From Hypholoma sublateritium FD-334 SS-4 (Eukaryota > Basidiomycota > Agaricomycetes > Agaricales > Strophariaceae), in contig KN817596.1 of assembly GCA_000827495.1 (NCBI GenBank), positions 110,081-174,080 on the forward strand: a stretch of DNA of 64,000 nucleotides. Reading direction: 5' to 3'. The notes under the pieces were generated by a model. The model was not told where the DNA came from. It saw only the letters and a list, made by a program, of their open reading frames with translations, and searched no databases. Below are positions 45,229 to 57,425 of the stretch, in pieces. The position numbers and the translations under genes were made by a program. The stretch's first letter is position 1, and each line of letters starts with the position of its first letter.

Positions 45229-46869
45229 CTAGTAGACGTGAACCTGCAAAAATAATTTCAATATCCGAATGACGAAAGTTAAAACAACGATAAGCGTACC
45301 TCCTCCCGCTCACGGCCACGCATCGATGGCGGCTCCGTGCCCTTGAAGTAGATGTCCGTCCATAGATCCTTCAGCAGAGGCTCGGGGCTGGCCTTAGCCT
45401 CTTCGACCGCCTCGTCAACCTCGGCCTTTGCCGCCTTGTCGAACGCCTTGAGCTCCTGCTCAGTGGCCAGGCCCCATTCTTCGATGTTACGCTGCAGGCC
45501 ACGGATGGGATCCTGCGTCGAACGCATGCGCTGCACCTCCTCACGTGTACGGTAAGTAGTTCCGGGGTCGGACATGCTATGCACAGGGAGATTACGTTAG
45601 CCGTGATTAGAAGAGGGATTGGTGTTGACGCACGAGTGGCCTCCGTAGCGGTAGGTGACGAATTCGAGGAGGAGAGGGCCGTTCTGGTCATCGACGGCCC
45701 ACTTGCGGGCGAACTCAACGGCACGCTTAGCGGCAATGATGTCCATACCATTCACCTGTTAACGTTGATTAGTCAGCTTCATCGTCCGAAAAGACGGAGG
45801 GCGGAATATGAGCGGCCGCTGTGACCAAGCAATCCACAGCAAGACAGGCTCCCCCGGGTAGAGTACGATAAGGACGGTACTGACCTGTAGACCAGGAATT
45901 TTGTCTCCGCGAGTGAAGTACTCGGTGTTGGAGGAGCTGCGAGCAGCGGAAGTACCCATGCCGTACTTGTTGTTCTCGCAAACGAAGATTGTGGGGAGGT
46001 TCCATAGTTTGGCCTGGAAGACGAGTTATTATTGCCCAACTTTCGCGGGAAGGATGTATATATGCGCACCATGTTGAATGCCTCGAACACTTGACCCTGG
46101 TTGGAAGCTCCGTCACCGTACAGCGCGAACGTGCAGGTCTTCTCGCCCATGTATTTTTGAGCAAAGCTGACGCCAGCGCCGATGGGAACCTGCGCGCCAA
46201 CGATACCGTTGCCGCCAAAGAAGGAAGGAGTGAAAATGTGCATAGATCCGCCCTTTCCATGCGACATGCCGATCTGGCGCCCGAGGAGCTCGCCAATAAC
46301 ACCCTTGATAGATCCACCACGCATAACAGCGAAGGGATGGCAGCGGTACGCAGTGATGACGCGGTCATCCTTGGTGATTCCGTGCTCGAGACCGACCGAA
46401 ACGGCTTCCTAAGGGTGAAAACGGAGTAAGCGAATGACCACAGGGACGACGATAAACGTGAATATATGCGCACTGACCTGGCCAATAGCCAAATGGCAGA
46501 AACCTCGGATGAGCTTAGCCTTGTAGAGGGCGTCAGCAGCCATCTCCATGCGGCGCATGGTCTGCATCTGCTTGTACATGGTCAGCAGTTCGTCCTTGGT
46601 GACCTGCACCTCAAGGTCGGGAGCGTCGCAGAGGTAAGAGCGGAATGAATCTTCATGGAGCTTCACTGTTATGGGCTCGGACAGGTCGGCGGGCTTGTCG
46701 CGCAGCTCAGTGGAATCTGCGGACTGCTGGATGCCGCGAACGTGCGCACGGAGTGCGGCAGGTCGAATCTGAGCGAATGGCGGTCAAAGGTCAGCCAATG
46801 TTGGGAACGACGATAAGAAAAGATACTCACAAGCCTGCCAGTAAGACGGGTGCGCGCCAGCGAGGCCAT
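45229..46869 (-). CDS. PDA1: Pyruvate dehydrogenase E1 component, alpha subunit (mitochondrial)
   Basis: Seven minus-strand exons are predicted: 46831-46869, 46478-46768, 46070-46408, 45885-46013, 45634-45755, 45300-45576 and 45229-45243. They give 403 aa. The N-terminus [13 protein letters not shown] is a short Arg-rich presequence without acidic residues, fitting mitochondrial import. Family blocks follow: [60 protein letters not shown], thiamine-diphosphate motif [15 protein letters not shown]...CENN, and the phosphorylation loop [20 protein letters not shown] with the regulatory serine. The E1 heterotetramer decarboxylates pyruvate to feed acetyl-CoA to the TCA cycle; kinase phosphorylation of the loop switches it off. 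The last coding exon is only 15 bp (VHVY plus stop) and was placed because the family ends REREEVHVY. Intron 45756-45884 (129 bp) is longer than its neighbours. Confidence 0.95.
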
Positions 46870-48471
46870 TTTTGAGGGAGGGAGGAGGATGGAGGATGCG
46901 ACGTGGACGTACGACGCGTAAAGCAGAACGTTGGGGAATACAAAATTTATTACGCAATACAAACCTCATGGGGCGAGCCATCCGTGCGAACTATCGGCCC
47001 GGCACTCGTTCACCTTTCAATCGTTACTTAGTATTACTTATACAATGCCCCAAGCTCCAATTTTCACCGAAAATTATTCTGGAGTGCTGTATGCCCAAGA
47101 GACATCCCTTTTCATTTTGTATTTCAGGGCAGACATCATCGCTTGGGTTTGAGTGAGCGTCGAAGGCTGCCGGTGTTCATCCGGCGTTCAAACGAACTTT
47201 TGAGCGGAGATACAATTCTCGGGACAGACACTGAGACAGTTGGCATGCACAGCTTGACCCAAGCTTGACCGTGCCTCAGTACAAGTAGGCAGGCGCATCT
47301 TTCACATTTCTCTCAGCCTTGGCTATCAGTAGGTGAACAACTACTATCATTCGTATTTCAGAAGGAAGCTGACTTCTTTAAGTATTTTGTGTCCCATTCG
47401 AAGATGAACATCTGGCGAATTCGTGGTCAGTCTTCAATCATCCAAGCTGCAGGATTCAAATGGCAATCTGGTCTGCCATCGCGAGCAGAGTCTCGCAACT
47501 TCAAATCCTGCGAACTGTTATCGAGCTTGGGCTTCCATTAGCTTGCGGTCAATCGACCTGCTCGATGAAGGAAATACGCTTTCCCAGCATCAATTGCCAG
47601 TGACCGGCATGGAAATGAGCACCGGGCTGTAATCAACGTCTTGACAGACGAATCAACATGCCGGTCAGAACGTGTACGGCGAAGAAGAAAGCCCATGTCA
47701 AAGTAAGAACAAATCCTTCTTTGCGCCAGAGTACAATCTCTAACTATTGATGCAGGTTGTAATCAACTCTCCTTCTGCCGGCCGTGGCGCCACCCCCTAC
47801 GTTTCGGCCACGACAAATTCGAAACCTAACTTCATGTGATAGTATGGCGTACATATCAGATCCGTCGCTTTTCCATCCATCATCTTCAGATGCTCGCCTT
47901 CTGTGCCATACGTATTGGATCAATCAAGCCCAATCGTGAGTCCTGTGTACCTAATTTTGCGCACGAAGGTAAACAACCATTGCCAGATGCTTGTTATAGT
48001 CGCTTTTTGTAACGCCTGCCCTCAACCATATCAAGTTAGAGATTGCTCTTATAGCACTGTGCAAAGCTTACTAAACGATAAATTGCACTCGGTAGCCAAA
48101 TTTAACGATCGCCAGCACCACACATTTCATGACGCGTAATCGACATGCGCCTGGACGTCTGGTACGATTTTGCGCAAGTGCAGCCGTGCATCTCGGAGTG
48201 CCTCCCATCTATGCTGCAAGGAACCAGAAACTGGTGCGATTCCACCCCCATTACTTCATCACCTGCGCCTCAAGGCCGCCAGCCATCAGGACCGAGGTTC
48301 ACTATCAACGTTCAGGGAAAGCTTCTGGCCAGCTCTTTTTCATTCGATCCAGCCTCCCTATTCCAGCTGCATCCGCCACTTCCACGACGCATTCGTCCCC
48401 CTTAGCATTGATAAAGACGTCCATCTCACTCAATCACACCACTCTTCAGCACCCTCGCTGCTTCGCCCACA
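46870..48471. other. Intergenic region upstream of PDA1 and F-box paralogue 2
   Basis: It holds the PDA1 promoter side, one possible tiny spliced frame (47658-47839) and the upstream sequence of the F-box gene. No other gene is recognised. Confidence 0.4.
47658..47839 (+). CDS. Possible small spliced ORF (42 aa), unrecognised
   Basis: ATG 47658 opens 15 codons (MPVRTCTAKKKAHVK). A textbook intron follows (47703-47755: donor GTAAGA, branch-like CTAAC, acceptor GATGCAG). Then come 27 codons ending in TGA 47837-47839 (…RGATPYVSATTNSKPNFM). The product is basic, with no signal or membrane segment. The intron is better than chance, but nothing is known of the protein. It could equally be a 5' leader or non-coding RNA intron. 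Confidence 0.3.
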
Positions 48472-49850
48472 ATGACCTCTGTACAACTACCCCAGGAGAT
48501 CTACGACGAGATCATCTACCACCTCCACCGTGACCCCACCACCCTCCGCGCAACAGCGCTCGCCCACCGCGCCCTCCTCAGCACCGCCCAAAAGTGCCTT
48601 TTCGCCCACATCGTGCTCTTCCCCCCCGCCATCCCAGGCCACCTCACAACCGCCTCGCGCCTTCACCGCCACCTCATCAATGCCCCTCACCTCGGACGCT
48701 ACGTCGACCGCCTCGACTTGCATATCTGCGCCGGGCGCGCGCAGTGGAAGGGCTGGGCGGCGCTCGCGGACGTCCTGCCCGCGCTGCCGTTCCTCAGCGC
48801 ACTTGGGGTGCACGTCGACCAATCGCTCGGCTGGGAGAGCAGCTTCCTGCGGCTCCCGCCCACGAGCGGCGCGGACACAAGTCGTATCGTCAGTGCGCTC
48901 GCGGGCGCTCTTGTGAGGCGGACGCTTGTACACCTCGACACGCACTGCGTTGACACGGCACTGCTGCTGCCGCATGCGCATTATATTCGCGAGCTGACGT
49001 TGTCGGCGCCGATTACGCCGGCGGCGGGTGCCGCACAGGGTCGCGCGGAGGGGCTGCCAGGGGAGGTGGTTCTGCTCGAAGGGTTGCGCATTGAGAACAC
49101 GTTCGACTTATTAGAGTACTACCCGTATATGCTCCGGGAAGCCCTGCGGGCGCAGGGTATCGCGGTCGGTGGCCTCCGCCGGTTGTCAATGATGTACCAC
49201 GGATATCACGCTGCGCGGTGTCTCGAGGAGATGCTCGGAATACTGGAGGAGTGTAACGGTGTTTTGGAGGAGCTGGAAATTGATGTCCGCGTTACTGCCA
49301 ACGGTGAGGGCGCCACGGATGCTCCTGTCTATGTGCTGATGAATGCAATAGATCTCAATACGCTCGTGCAGTACAAAGCCAGCGCTCTCCTCCCTTCGCT
49401 CCGCGTCCTGCACATCCACTTGCACCCACACGATGCAGCCAATGCCCCGGACGACCCGCGCGCTCTGATCACCGCGCTCGGCTCATTCCTCCGCGCGCTT
49501 AACACTCCATCCTCTGGCTCTCTTGTACGCCTCGCGCTCACGGACCACGGCGCGCTGGGCGACGGCGCTGGGGCAGACGTGTGGCTGCCTCTTTTCCGCG
49601 ACGTGCTTGGCGACGCGCGTCACTTCCCTAGCCTACGCGTCGTGTCACTACAGGGTGAGGGGGCGGGGATGGATGCGCTGTACGCGGCAGCAGTGGCATT
49701 GCCGTATGAGCTGCGGGCTGGGCCAGGTGTGTAGGTCGTGGAGCAGGACGTGAAGCACGGCTGATTGATCTTTCATCGGTGTTCTTTGCAGGGGTGAATT
49801 CGGGATGCAGGATGGTGCCCTCAGCGGCGAAGTGGCGGCGTGAGGGATGA
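48472..49850 (+). CDS. F-box protein, paralogue 2 (437 aa)
   Basis: A long first exon 48472-49726 and a short last exon 49792-49850 are predicted (intron 65 bp, GTGTAG..TTTGCAG). The product is 437 aa, exactly the length predicted for paralogue 1, and the intron sits at the equivalent GPG position. If the intron is retained, the frame stops three codons later (420 aa). The N-terminus VQLPQEIYDEIIYHLHRDPT then ALAHRALLSTAQKCLFAHIV is the same F-box as in paralogue 1. Later leucine-rich parts (LVHLDTHCVD, LEELEIDVRV, LRVLHIHLHPHD) align only loosely, as expected for fast-evolving substrate-binding regions. Likely an SCF adaptor. Confidence 0.8.
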
Positions 49851-50527
49851 TTCTGGTGGTCGGGCACTCATGCTAGACTATCGGGTTCCATGAATTCGCA
49901 CTTGTATTGCCTCTGTTCATAAATGATTAGGTTGTTTTACACGTTCACAAATGTAATGTGTTCCACTTAAACTATCTCACTGTGATCTCACTTCAGTTAT
50001 CAAGGTTTAGGTTAGGCTTGAATTAGGCGCCTGTCCATAACTTTCAGAGCGTGATCTATGTCTAGGATTCTTCTTTCAACGGCAGATTCGATGATCGACG
50101 CGACACGGCCATGGGCCAGCTATGGATATATAAGCAATCGAAACTACTTGTTAATTAGGTCAGTCAAGTGGAATGTCATTCTCTACGGAGTGTCGTGCGG
50201 CATAATTGAAGCACAGCAATTCTAAAACAGACAGCGCACTTGCGCTGTCCCAAACTTGAAACTCAGTGTCTCCCGTAAAAGGGCCCGCAATAGTCCTGTA
50301 TGGTTCAAAAGCGGCGGGATTTCCGATTCTGTGCGAGAGGAAAGAATAGGGTATACAGGTGCGCCACACCTTGTCCGACGTTCACACAGCCATAAGTTGC
50401 CTGAAATCCGAGGCAGTGCGACAAGCGATACTGTTTCTTCTGCCCGTCATGTTGATCTGGGGAACATTAAGTCCGACCTTCTAGCTAGTCCCATACTACT
50501 TTTGACTCCCCCCCCCTCATTCCAAGC
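49851..50527. other. Intergenic region upstream of the NACHT gene
   Basis: AT-rich, with no gene recognised. TATATA occurs near 50127. A C run (CCCCCCCC, 50509-50516) lies just before the NACHT start. Confidence 0.4.
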
Positions 50528-52378
50528 ATGCAGAAAAGTGGCGGCTTTCTAGGAAAGAAGAATTTCATCTCTGGCGGACAATTCATCCAACATAATATAT
50601 CTAATCACTACTATATCTCGAAAGGTGCGAGAAGCACTGAGGGCGATGAATTCACAGTGTTAATGTCAGCTTTGGCCGATTCAGGTGGCTTGGAAAACCT
50701 GATGAGCCGCGTTGCGACGTCCGCGTTCCATAATTCCTCACAGCGAGTTGATCCCCCAAGATGTCACGAACATACCCGAAAGGCCGTGTTAGACGAGATA
50801 TTTAACTGGATAATCACCGAAACTTCGAGGACATCGAAGATATTATGGCTCAACGGAGCAGCGGGGGCAGGAAAAACGGCGATCGCTCAGTCAATTGCGG
50901 AACTGTGTATTGTGCGATCCATCCTGGTTGCCAGCTTCTTTTTCTTCCGTGCAGACGGAAAGCGCAATACGATAGATCTCCTGGTGACAACGCTGGTCTA
51001 CCAGCTCGTACAGCTTGTTCCGGAAACCAAAGGAATCATTGAGCATGCCATTGAATCTAACCCTCTCATTTTTGAACAGTCACTGGACACCCAACTTGAA
51101 GAACTTCTCTTGAAACCGCTTTTGCGGGTACGCCTAACTGGCCATGTCTCCACAGCACGTTCAAAAATGCTTCTCATAATTGACGGTCTTGATGAATGCG
51201 AAGATGAAGAGAGCCAGGCCAGTTTACTTCACCTCATCTTCAAAGTCATTCGGAACCAAGATTGTCCCTTTATCATCATCATTGCCAGTCGAGCAGAGAT
51301 GCACATCAAAATGGCATTCAATTCACTCAAGGCCGCCGAAATTCTTCTTCGAATACCGCTTGACGATAATTATCTTGCCGATCAGGACATCCATATATTT
51401 GTGGCAGACAAATTCGCAGAAATAAAGCAAACTCATCCGTACAATTATCTCCTTGACTCCGATTGGCCACCACCAGCGCTTTCGCTGGAAATCGTTCGAA
51501 AAGCTTCTGGCCAATTCATTTATGCATCCGCTGCCATGAAATTCATATCACTTCCACGCTCGCATCCTGCTCGACAACTTGAAATTTTGCATGGTCTGCG
51601 GACACCAGACTTGGCAACACCTTTCGCCCAACTTGACATGCTATATCGACAGATTTTTTCCATGGTTCAAGATCTTGACCTCGTATTTTCGATTCTGGCA
51701 TACTCTATTCTGCGAAAACGCTCGACCATTTCTTTCATAGCTCATTTTTACAACATTCCAGAGGTCGATATACGCCTCGCACTAGTGGACCTGTCGTCCG
51801 TGATAAATTGCGAGAAGGGCACGATACGATTTCTTCATGCGTCGCTACCCGATTTCCTCCTCGACAAGACACGCTCCCAACAGTACCACTTGTGTATAAG
51901 AACGTGGAGTACGCGGTTGGCTATTTCATGGTTGACCAACGTGTCCGTCGGGATATTCTCAGGTACTTGTTCAAGTTCACTTTCGTTGGTTTAATTATTC
52001 ACCAGTATATTCTGAATCGGTTAGGTACCGATTCACTGTTTGATTTCCTGGCCCAGTCAGAATGTACTCCAGCTTTACGGGAGAGGATTATTTCGTTTCA
52101 CCCAGATCAATTGTCGTACATGGGTGGGACGTCGTTTTTCTCAGAGTACCTGAGCGTCATCCAGAAACTGGTGCGGCGAATTTTCCTAATGCAAGTCTCT
52201 ATTTTCTCATATAATGCCTTAGGATTTTTTTGATGACGGAGAATGCTACCGTCATCAGGTGGGCGTTGTGGATCGCTTTATGAGAAGTATTCACTCCTCG
52301 CAGTTAGCTGCCCTTGGAACGGGGAACAACATCTCGGAATCATCGGTCGAGAAAGACTACGACAAGGGTTGGCAATAG
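50528..52378 (+). CDS. Small NACHT-domain STAND NTPase (578 aa)
   Basis: Exons 50528-51962, 52025-52170 and 52223-52378 give 578 aa in frame. The N-terminal KNFISGGQFIQHNISNHYY is the short head typical of basidiomycete NACHT proteins. The NACHT domain has Walker A GAAGAGKTAI (about residues 109-118), SFFFFRADGKRN, Walker B MLLIIDGLDECED (about 215-227), sensor IIIASRAE and a helical region with FLHASLPDFLLDKTRSQQYH. The C-terminus (FFDDGECYRHQVGVVDRFM) also fits this group. No ankyrin, WD or TPR repeats follow, and no separate effector domain is present. Relatives take part in fungal non-self recognition, but this short form has no assigned role. The start was chosen because the head motif directly follows it. 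Confidence 0.85.
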
Positions 52379-52768
52379 AAAATATCTAACAGCATTTGTA
52401 TTGGAGACATGACTCATTGCGTTGTGCAAATGCGCATTTTCTACATACTGTTGATCGGAGAAGCCAGCGCTGACTTCTACCCAAGTTTTAGCTGAACCTC
52501 GTCCTCGCCGCGTATGGGGACGCACTCACCAGGCGCGTGCTCGCAGCTCTCACGATTTCCGGTCTCAAGATGCAGGGCATGCGAGTGTATTTGCTATCAC
52601 GTCAAATGCCACAACGGCGGAGATTGCCTGTCGAAATTTCTTTATTTTTAGGTCGCTCTTAGATGAATCTGATAGTCATCTACATACATATCAGAACGAG
52701 ATGCGTAGGATTGGGCTCACATGCCACAGCCCGGCCGCATTATTAGGGTATCTTCCAGAGCAGTCAAG
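52379..52768. other. Convergent intergenic region
   Basis: Nothing recognisable lies between the NACHT gene and the minus-strand gene ending at 52769. Confidence 0.4.
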
Positions 52769-53335
52769 CTAATCACGCCCATCCATCTCGTACGCCGGAG
52801 GAGGGCCTGAGCCCCCGCCTGGTGGATTGACTGGTTGAGCAGGCTCTCGCCTGTCATTCGGTTGGGTTGGAATAGTTGGCCGACTAGGACCACGGCCATC
52901 GATGTCTGGACGTGGTTCGTCGTGCCCATCCATGTTATTTCTCGGATTCCGGCGGGGCACTTTCACTTTCGCCTTTGGAACTCGGTGATCAGAGGGCGAG
53001 GGCGATGGTGGGAAATATGGGTCCGGCGGCGTGTAAGGCGGAAAATATGGCTGCTGTGGCGGGGTGTAATACGGAGGCGCAGGAGGTAGGTTGTGGAGCG
53101 GATATGATGGTCTTGTAGGGTATTGCGGGACGAAGAGAGGTACACGTCGCGTACTAACTCCCCCTACAATTTTGTCAAGCGGTATTAGCGAAAAGGTCAA
53201 TCGGTGGCAAGTGAGTACCGATAACGCACGCCGTAGATAATACACTCTCAACAGAGCAACGCTCGTAGCTATCACGGCAAAAGCCACAAAAGCTCCCACA
53301 TATATTGTCCGAGGATTGGAGGTATTGGTGGACAT
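52769..53335 (-). CDS. Small single-pass membrane protein with proline-rich tail (188 aa)
   Basis: One open frame starts at ATG 53335. Residues about 11-30 (TIYVGAFVAFAVIATSVALL) form one membrane segment, followed by a basic stretch (RVYYLRRAL), so the N-terminus is probably outside or lumenal. The tail is rich in Pro, Tyr and Arg (PPAPPYYTPPQQPYFPPYTP) and ends GSGPPPAYEMDGRD; PPAY is a PPxY-type motif that can bind WW domains of Rsp5/Nedd4 ubiquitin ligases. Many basidiomycetes have similar short TM plus PPxY proteins. I cannot name the family. No intron is required. Confidence 0.55.
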   Translation of the reverse strand: MSTNTSNPRTIYVGAFVAFAVIATSVALLRVYYLRRALSVLTCHRLTFSLIPLDKIVGGVSTRRVPLFVPQYPTRPSYPLHNLPPAPPYYTPPQQPYFPPYTPPDPYFPPSPSPSDHRVPKAKVKVPRRNPRNNMDGHDEPRPDIDGRGPSRPTIPTQPNDRREPAQPVNPPGGGSGPPPAYEMDGRD

Positions 53336-54981
53336 AAGTTTTGCTAACGAGAGATGTGGGGGTAAAGAGCATGTTCCCAGGAGGCCAGGACCGTCAGGTA
53401 CTTGTATGTACCCTGCTCACTGCCGGAACCAGCCCTATAGCCTGCGGCGTACCAGTGCACGTATAAAATAGCCGAGATATCAATCTAAGAATAGCCGGTC
53501 AAGGCGTTGCTCATGGTCTGTATAGCAGTGTTGGCAATTGTATAGCATCGTTACACCTTGATCCGACCTACAAAAAGAAGTTACAAAAAGAAGTCCTCAT
53601 GAAAGTTCACAATATGGCGATACGGATCCCCCACTTCACGACATAGCTTACATCTCCGAAATAAATATGTTTATATCTTCTTGTGGTCTGTCTATTAAGG
53701 GAGAACTGCAAGACATTGCTTGAAGTACTCACTACTTAAAAGGATTTCAATAATCCGTGGTGCCATTTTGTGAACATTCGCGTGAATGTCATTTCATAGG
53801 AGCCTTTCGAGCACAGCGAGTGATGGAAATTCCGGAATGAAAATGATGATGTTCGTATTTAAGAGGCAAACAGCGTCAGCGATGGTCTACACGCCAGACA
53901 TTCGACCCAACGTTGATTTCAGTAAATGATATCTTGGATTGGTTGAAGGGGTTGGCCGACGGGGCAGGTCAACTTGTCGCCAAACTCATTGTCGCCGGAT
54001 GATGGCGGTCGCCTCGTGCCCCTGTGGCAGGACCCCTGAGTCTGCTGTAAAACCTTTAAACGTACAGGGGGGTCTCCCAGGGTCTCCCTCCACCCCGATT
54101 ACAGCCTCCACCCCGATTACAGCGGAAGGAGAAATAAATTAGGAAAGACGGGGAAAGGCTCTGGAAAGGCCCAGGCTAACACCAAGCAAAGTTCTGCAAG
54201 GCTTTCGCGGACTTTGGCAATGCAAGGGAGGTTCAGCAAAGCTCAAACTTTTGCCGCCCAGTCATATATCCGAACGGCGATCCAAACTGTGCCTGAAAAT
54301 GAGTTACATAGAAATTTGTGTTGCATAACGTACGTAAGTTTTTACACATCAGTAATAGCGGGGGGCTTTTACTGCTAAGGATGAGCTCGCTCATCGCTGA
54401 CGCTGAGGTAGGCCGTCATTGACAAAAATGAGGTGGATGGAACATAGAGCATTGGTGGAAATTGCTCGGGTTGATCAAGGCCGCCAGACCGCATACGATG
54501 CCTAAGCGATGCCTTGGCGATCGAGCGACGGCTTGGGTAAATATTACCCGATAAGGGACAATTCTGGTGGTTTTACTCCTCCAATATATTTAGACTTCGA
54601 GACATATATGCCACTATATCGTGTTATTGGCGCATCAGCTATAAGATAGATATTAGCTAAAACATCCAGCGCTCCACGCCGCTGGTTGACTACCCTTCTA
54701 ACCTCCAAGGGTACGAGTGTTTAAAAGTTCCTTGATGTAGAATGGAAAGGCGCCTATAACCTCCTATAACCACTGGAAATTCAATTGAAGAGAAATCGAT
54801 CGAGGTACGAGGCGGGTAGATATATCCAAATTTGTGGGGAGATTAATAATTTAAAGCGGGGGCGAATGTGTATATTATAAAATTGCCTGGTGTTCCTCGA
54901 CTCTCGCTGGATCGATTCTTCTATCTCCCCACTCTCACTACCTTCGCCACTTCGCACTGAAGCCGGATACTCAATATTGAG
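53336..54981. other. Gene-free region
   Basis: This is upstream of both the small membrane protein and the DUF6534 gene. It contains an 18-bp tandem duplication at 54087-54122 and a short repeat ACAAAAAGAAGT near 53573-53595. No gene is seen. Confidence 0.4.
54087..54122. repeat. Perfect 18-bp tandem duplication
   Basis: CCTCCACCCCGATTACAG occurs twice in a row (54087-54104 and 54105-54122), with no mismatch. A recent slippage product is likely. Confidence 0.85.
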
Positions 54982-56494
54982 ATGGCGACGATTGGGAACA
55001 CATTTGGTGCGATGGAGATTGGCTCCATCATCACTGTATTCCTGTTCGGCATTGTCACGCTTCAGACGCACATGTATTTCGAGCGGTTCTCCCAGGACAG
55101 GATTCCCTTCAAAATTCTTGTACGTCTCTTCGTTCTACGTTGAATGATAGACCCCATATTTTATCGTGACCTGACCTGTGGTTCATTCTACCTTCCTTTC
55201 CACAGGTTGTTGGGATCTGGTGAGGCCTGACTCCGACAATATTTTAAGCGCCTATGAATTTACTCGCACGCGTTATGTTTTACAGGCTCTTGGAACTCGG
55301 GAACACAATGGCGGTGGTATACGAGGTGTACCGCGTCACAATCATTTACTACGGCAACCCAGGAGGAGCTACACGCCATCCAGCACTCGGAATGGTCGTC
55401 ATTTTCGGCACATATATTGCGACGATTATCCAGGTGTGTTTTGCGCCAACCTACTTCCCCTTTCGTAATCTCACCGCCTCCAGATATTCAACTGTTATCG
55501 CCTGTATTCCATCATTCCCAAGCCGTACAACATCGTGGGATTATTCGCTGGCGTCCTTGCCTTCGGAAGGGCCATTGTCGTCACCTACGCCGGCGTGCTG
55601 GAAATCAAGGCAACCTCGTATGCGGCAAATATCAAAGAGATGCACGATTGGATAATGGCGCTATTGGCCATGGGGGCCGTCATCGACATTATCATTGCCG
55701 TTTCGATGGTGTACTTTTTGCTGACGAAGCGGGAGAAGGACCTCGTAAAGACAACGACGTTGATCGACAAATTAATTGCTTTCGCATTACGGACAGGTCT
55801 GATAACAAGGTACGTTTCCTTTCGAGATCGCCTGAGCTGGCTTTACCTGATTTATTTCCGCTTAGCATCAATGCCGTCGCGGTCATTATCGTCGTACGTC
55901 TATCCATATTTCCAATGCCTTCTCCTTTAATCAATTCTTCTCTCACACCAGTTTGGCACAATGCCCAACAACCGTACGCAGTCCTTATTCCGCCTTATTC
56001 CGTCTTTGTCAAAATCCCTAACATCATCAATCCAGTCATTTTCTTCGCCGTGTATTCTTCTCTTTCAAAGTGTAAGCTTTATTCCGGCAACGAAGCTTGA
56101 GATTATTATTGACTTATTTAACGTAGTGTACACAAATTCGCTGCTCTCGGGGTACGGTCTCGACGGTTACTTTCTTCTGAGCACGTCACTGAATACGCCA
56201 TCAGCTTCAATGCACGTGTATCCCTGCGGGATACGCTGAATAAATCGATCTCGGGTGGCTTACCACACAGAACTGATGGTCCCTCATCTCGTTACCCACA
56301 GGAAAATACGGTGTGTTTCCTTTTTCCGAAACTGTCATGCGCATGGTGTCCACACGCTGACGATATTTTAGTACAACAAAAACGTCATATCCATTCAGAT
56401 GAAGACGACGACAGAGTTTCGCTCGGATGATGCGTCTTTTGACCCCGCGGATCTTTCTCATTTAGAGGCTGACCGCGACAGCTTCAAGCGGTAG
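54982..56494 (+). CDS. DUF6534-type multi-pass membrane protein (321 aa)
   Basis: Ten exons are predicted: 54982-55119, 55206-55219, 55286-55433, 55484-55809, 55866-55893, 55952-55973, 56036-56071, 56127-56151, 56205-56310 and 56372-56494. They give 321 aa with every phase consistent. The reading GAMEIGSIITVFLFGIVTLQ, VVGIWLLELGNTMAVVYEVY, VVIFGTYIATIIQIFNCYRL, AGVLAFGRAIVVTYAGVLEI and ALLAMGAVIDIIIAVSMVYF, then DKLIAFALRTGLITSINAVA and VYSSLSKLYTNSLLSGFNAR, follows the basidiomycete DUF6533/DUF6534 family. These are seven-span proteins of unknown function with a hydrophilic C-terminal tail. Five exons are shorter than 40 bp, so automatic prediction is likely to miss them. Confidence 0.82.
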
Positions 56495-57425
56495 AATTTG
56501 GGTAGAACGACTACACGGACATCATGTACAGAGAGCTGCGCAGTAAACTTACCGATGCAGAAAGCGCCTTTCGTTTTGTACAGTATGTAACTAGTGTGAT
56601 AATTCTTCGCCTTCGGGCTATGCACCTTCCTTTTGTAATCACACAACAAAGCTTTTCGCCAGTGGTAATANTTGGTATAACAAATGGGGATATTATAGCA
56701 CGGAGGTGATTCTTAGAATCGACATAAACAGCGGATCAGCGAGTAAAATGAGCGACTTATGCTTTATCTGAAAGCTCGGTCGTCTTGCTCGGGCGTTTTG
56801 TATCGCTTGGGCCAAGTTGCGTTTATTCCTTTGAATACGGCTACTCTCTCATAGAGTATTTTTGCTTCCACGAATACTTTGTGAGAGGTACGTCGAGCGC
56901 GGCTTCAAGGGACCCTTTGAAAGCGATAGTGTCTAAGATCTGAGTGCCCGGGACCGGTAATAACGATAAGGTTAAGCGCTGGAGTCGGGAAATATTTGGA
57001 GCAAGTTTGTTCGCTTCCATTTCCTGCTTGGAGTCCTAGCCCCGTTTCCAAGGTGGAAGAAGTTGTGTCATTGCGTTTCAGATGTACCAATGATTATTCA
57101 AATCCTAAAGCGCCACTCATAGCATATGACAATGAGCGTACGGCTCCAATAGGCGACGGTATCACTATACCAAGCACACACTGTATCTCTATCGGAGCTC
57201 ATAGGTCTGGGGGGAAGGTAGACCTCGTGGTTATTATTCCACAGTCCATTACACAAATAGCATATTTACATGACGGCCTTAATGTGCGTTTACAACTACT
57301 CTACTGCCCTAGGCAAGGGAGTCAGATAACACGCAGGCTATCAACGTAGTATCATGAAATTTCCGGGGTTTTGGGTATAATAAGTGAGATAATATACATA
57401 CATGGGGCCCCATCTACATCCGCGC
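56495..57425. other. Convergent intergenic region
   Basis: No gene is recognised between the DUF6534 gene and the minus-strand gene ending at 57426. One ambiguous base is present at 56671. Confidence 0.4.

Noticed and set aside
51895..52030. Apparent frameshift in the NACHT gene, where two overlapping frames both look protein-like
   Set aside because: A 62-bp intron (51963-52024, GTACTT..GGTTAG) and a second of 52 bp (52171-52222) join the frames exactly and extend to a family-like C-terminus, so the gene is intact.
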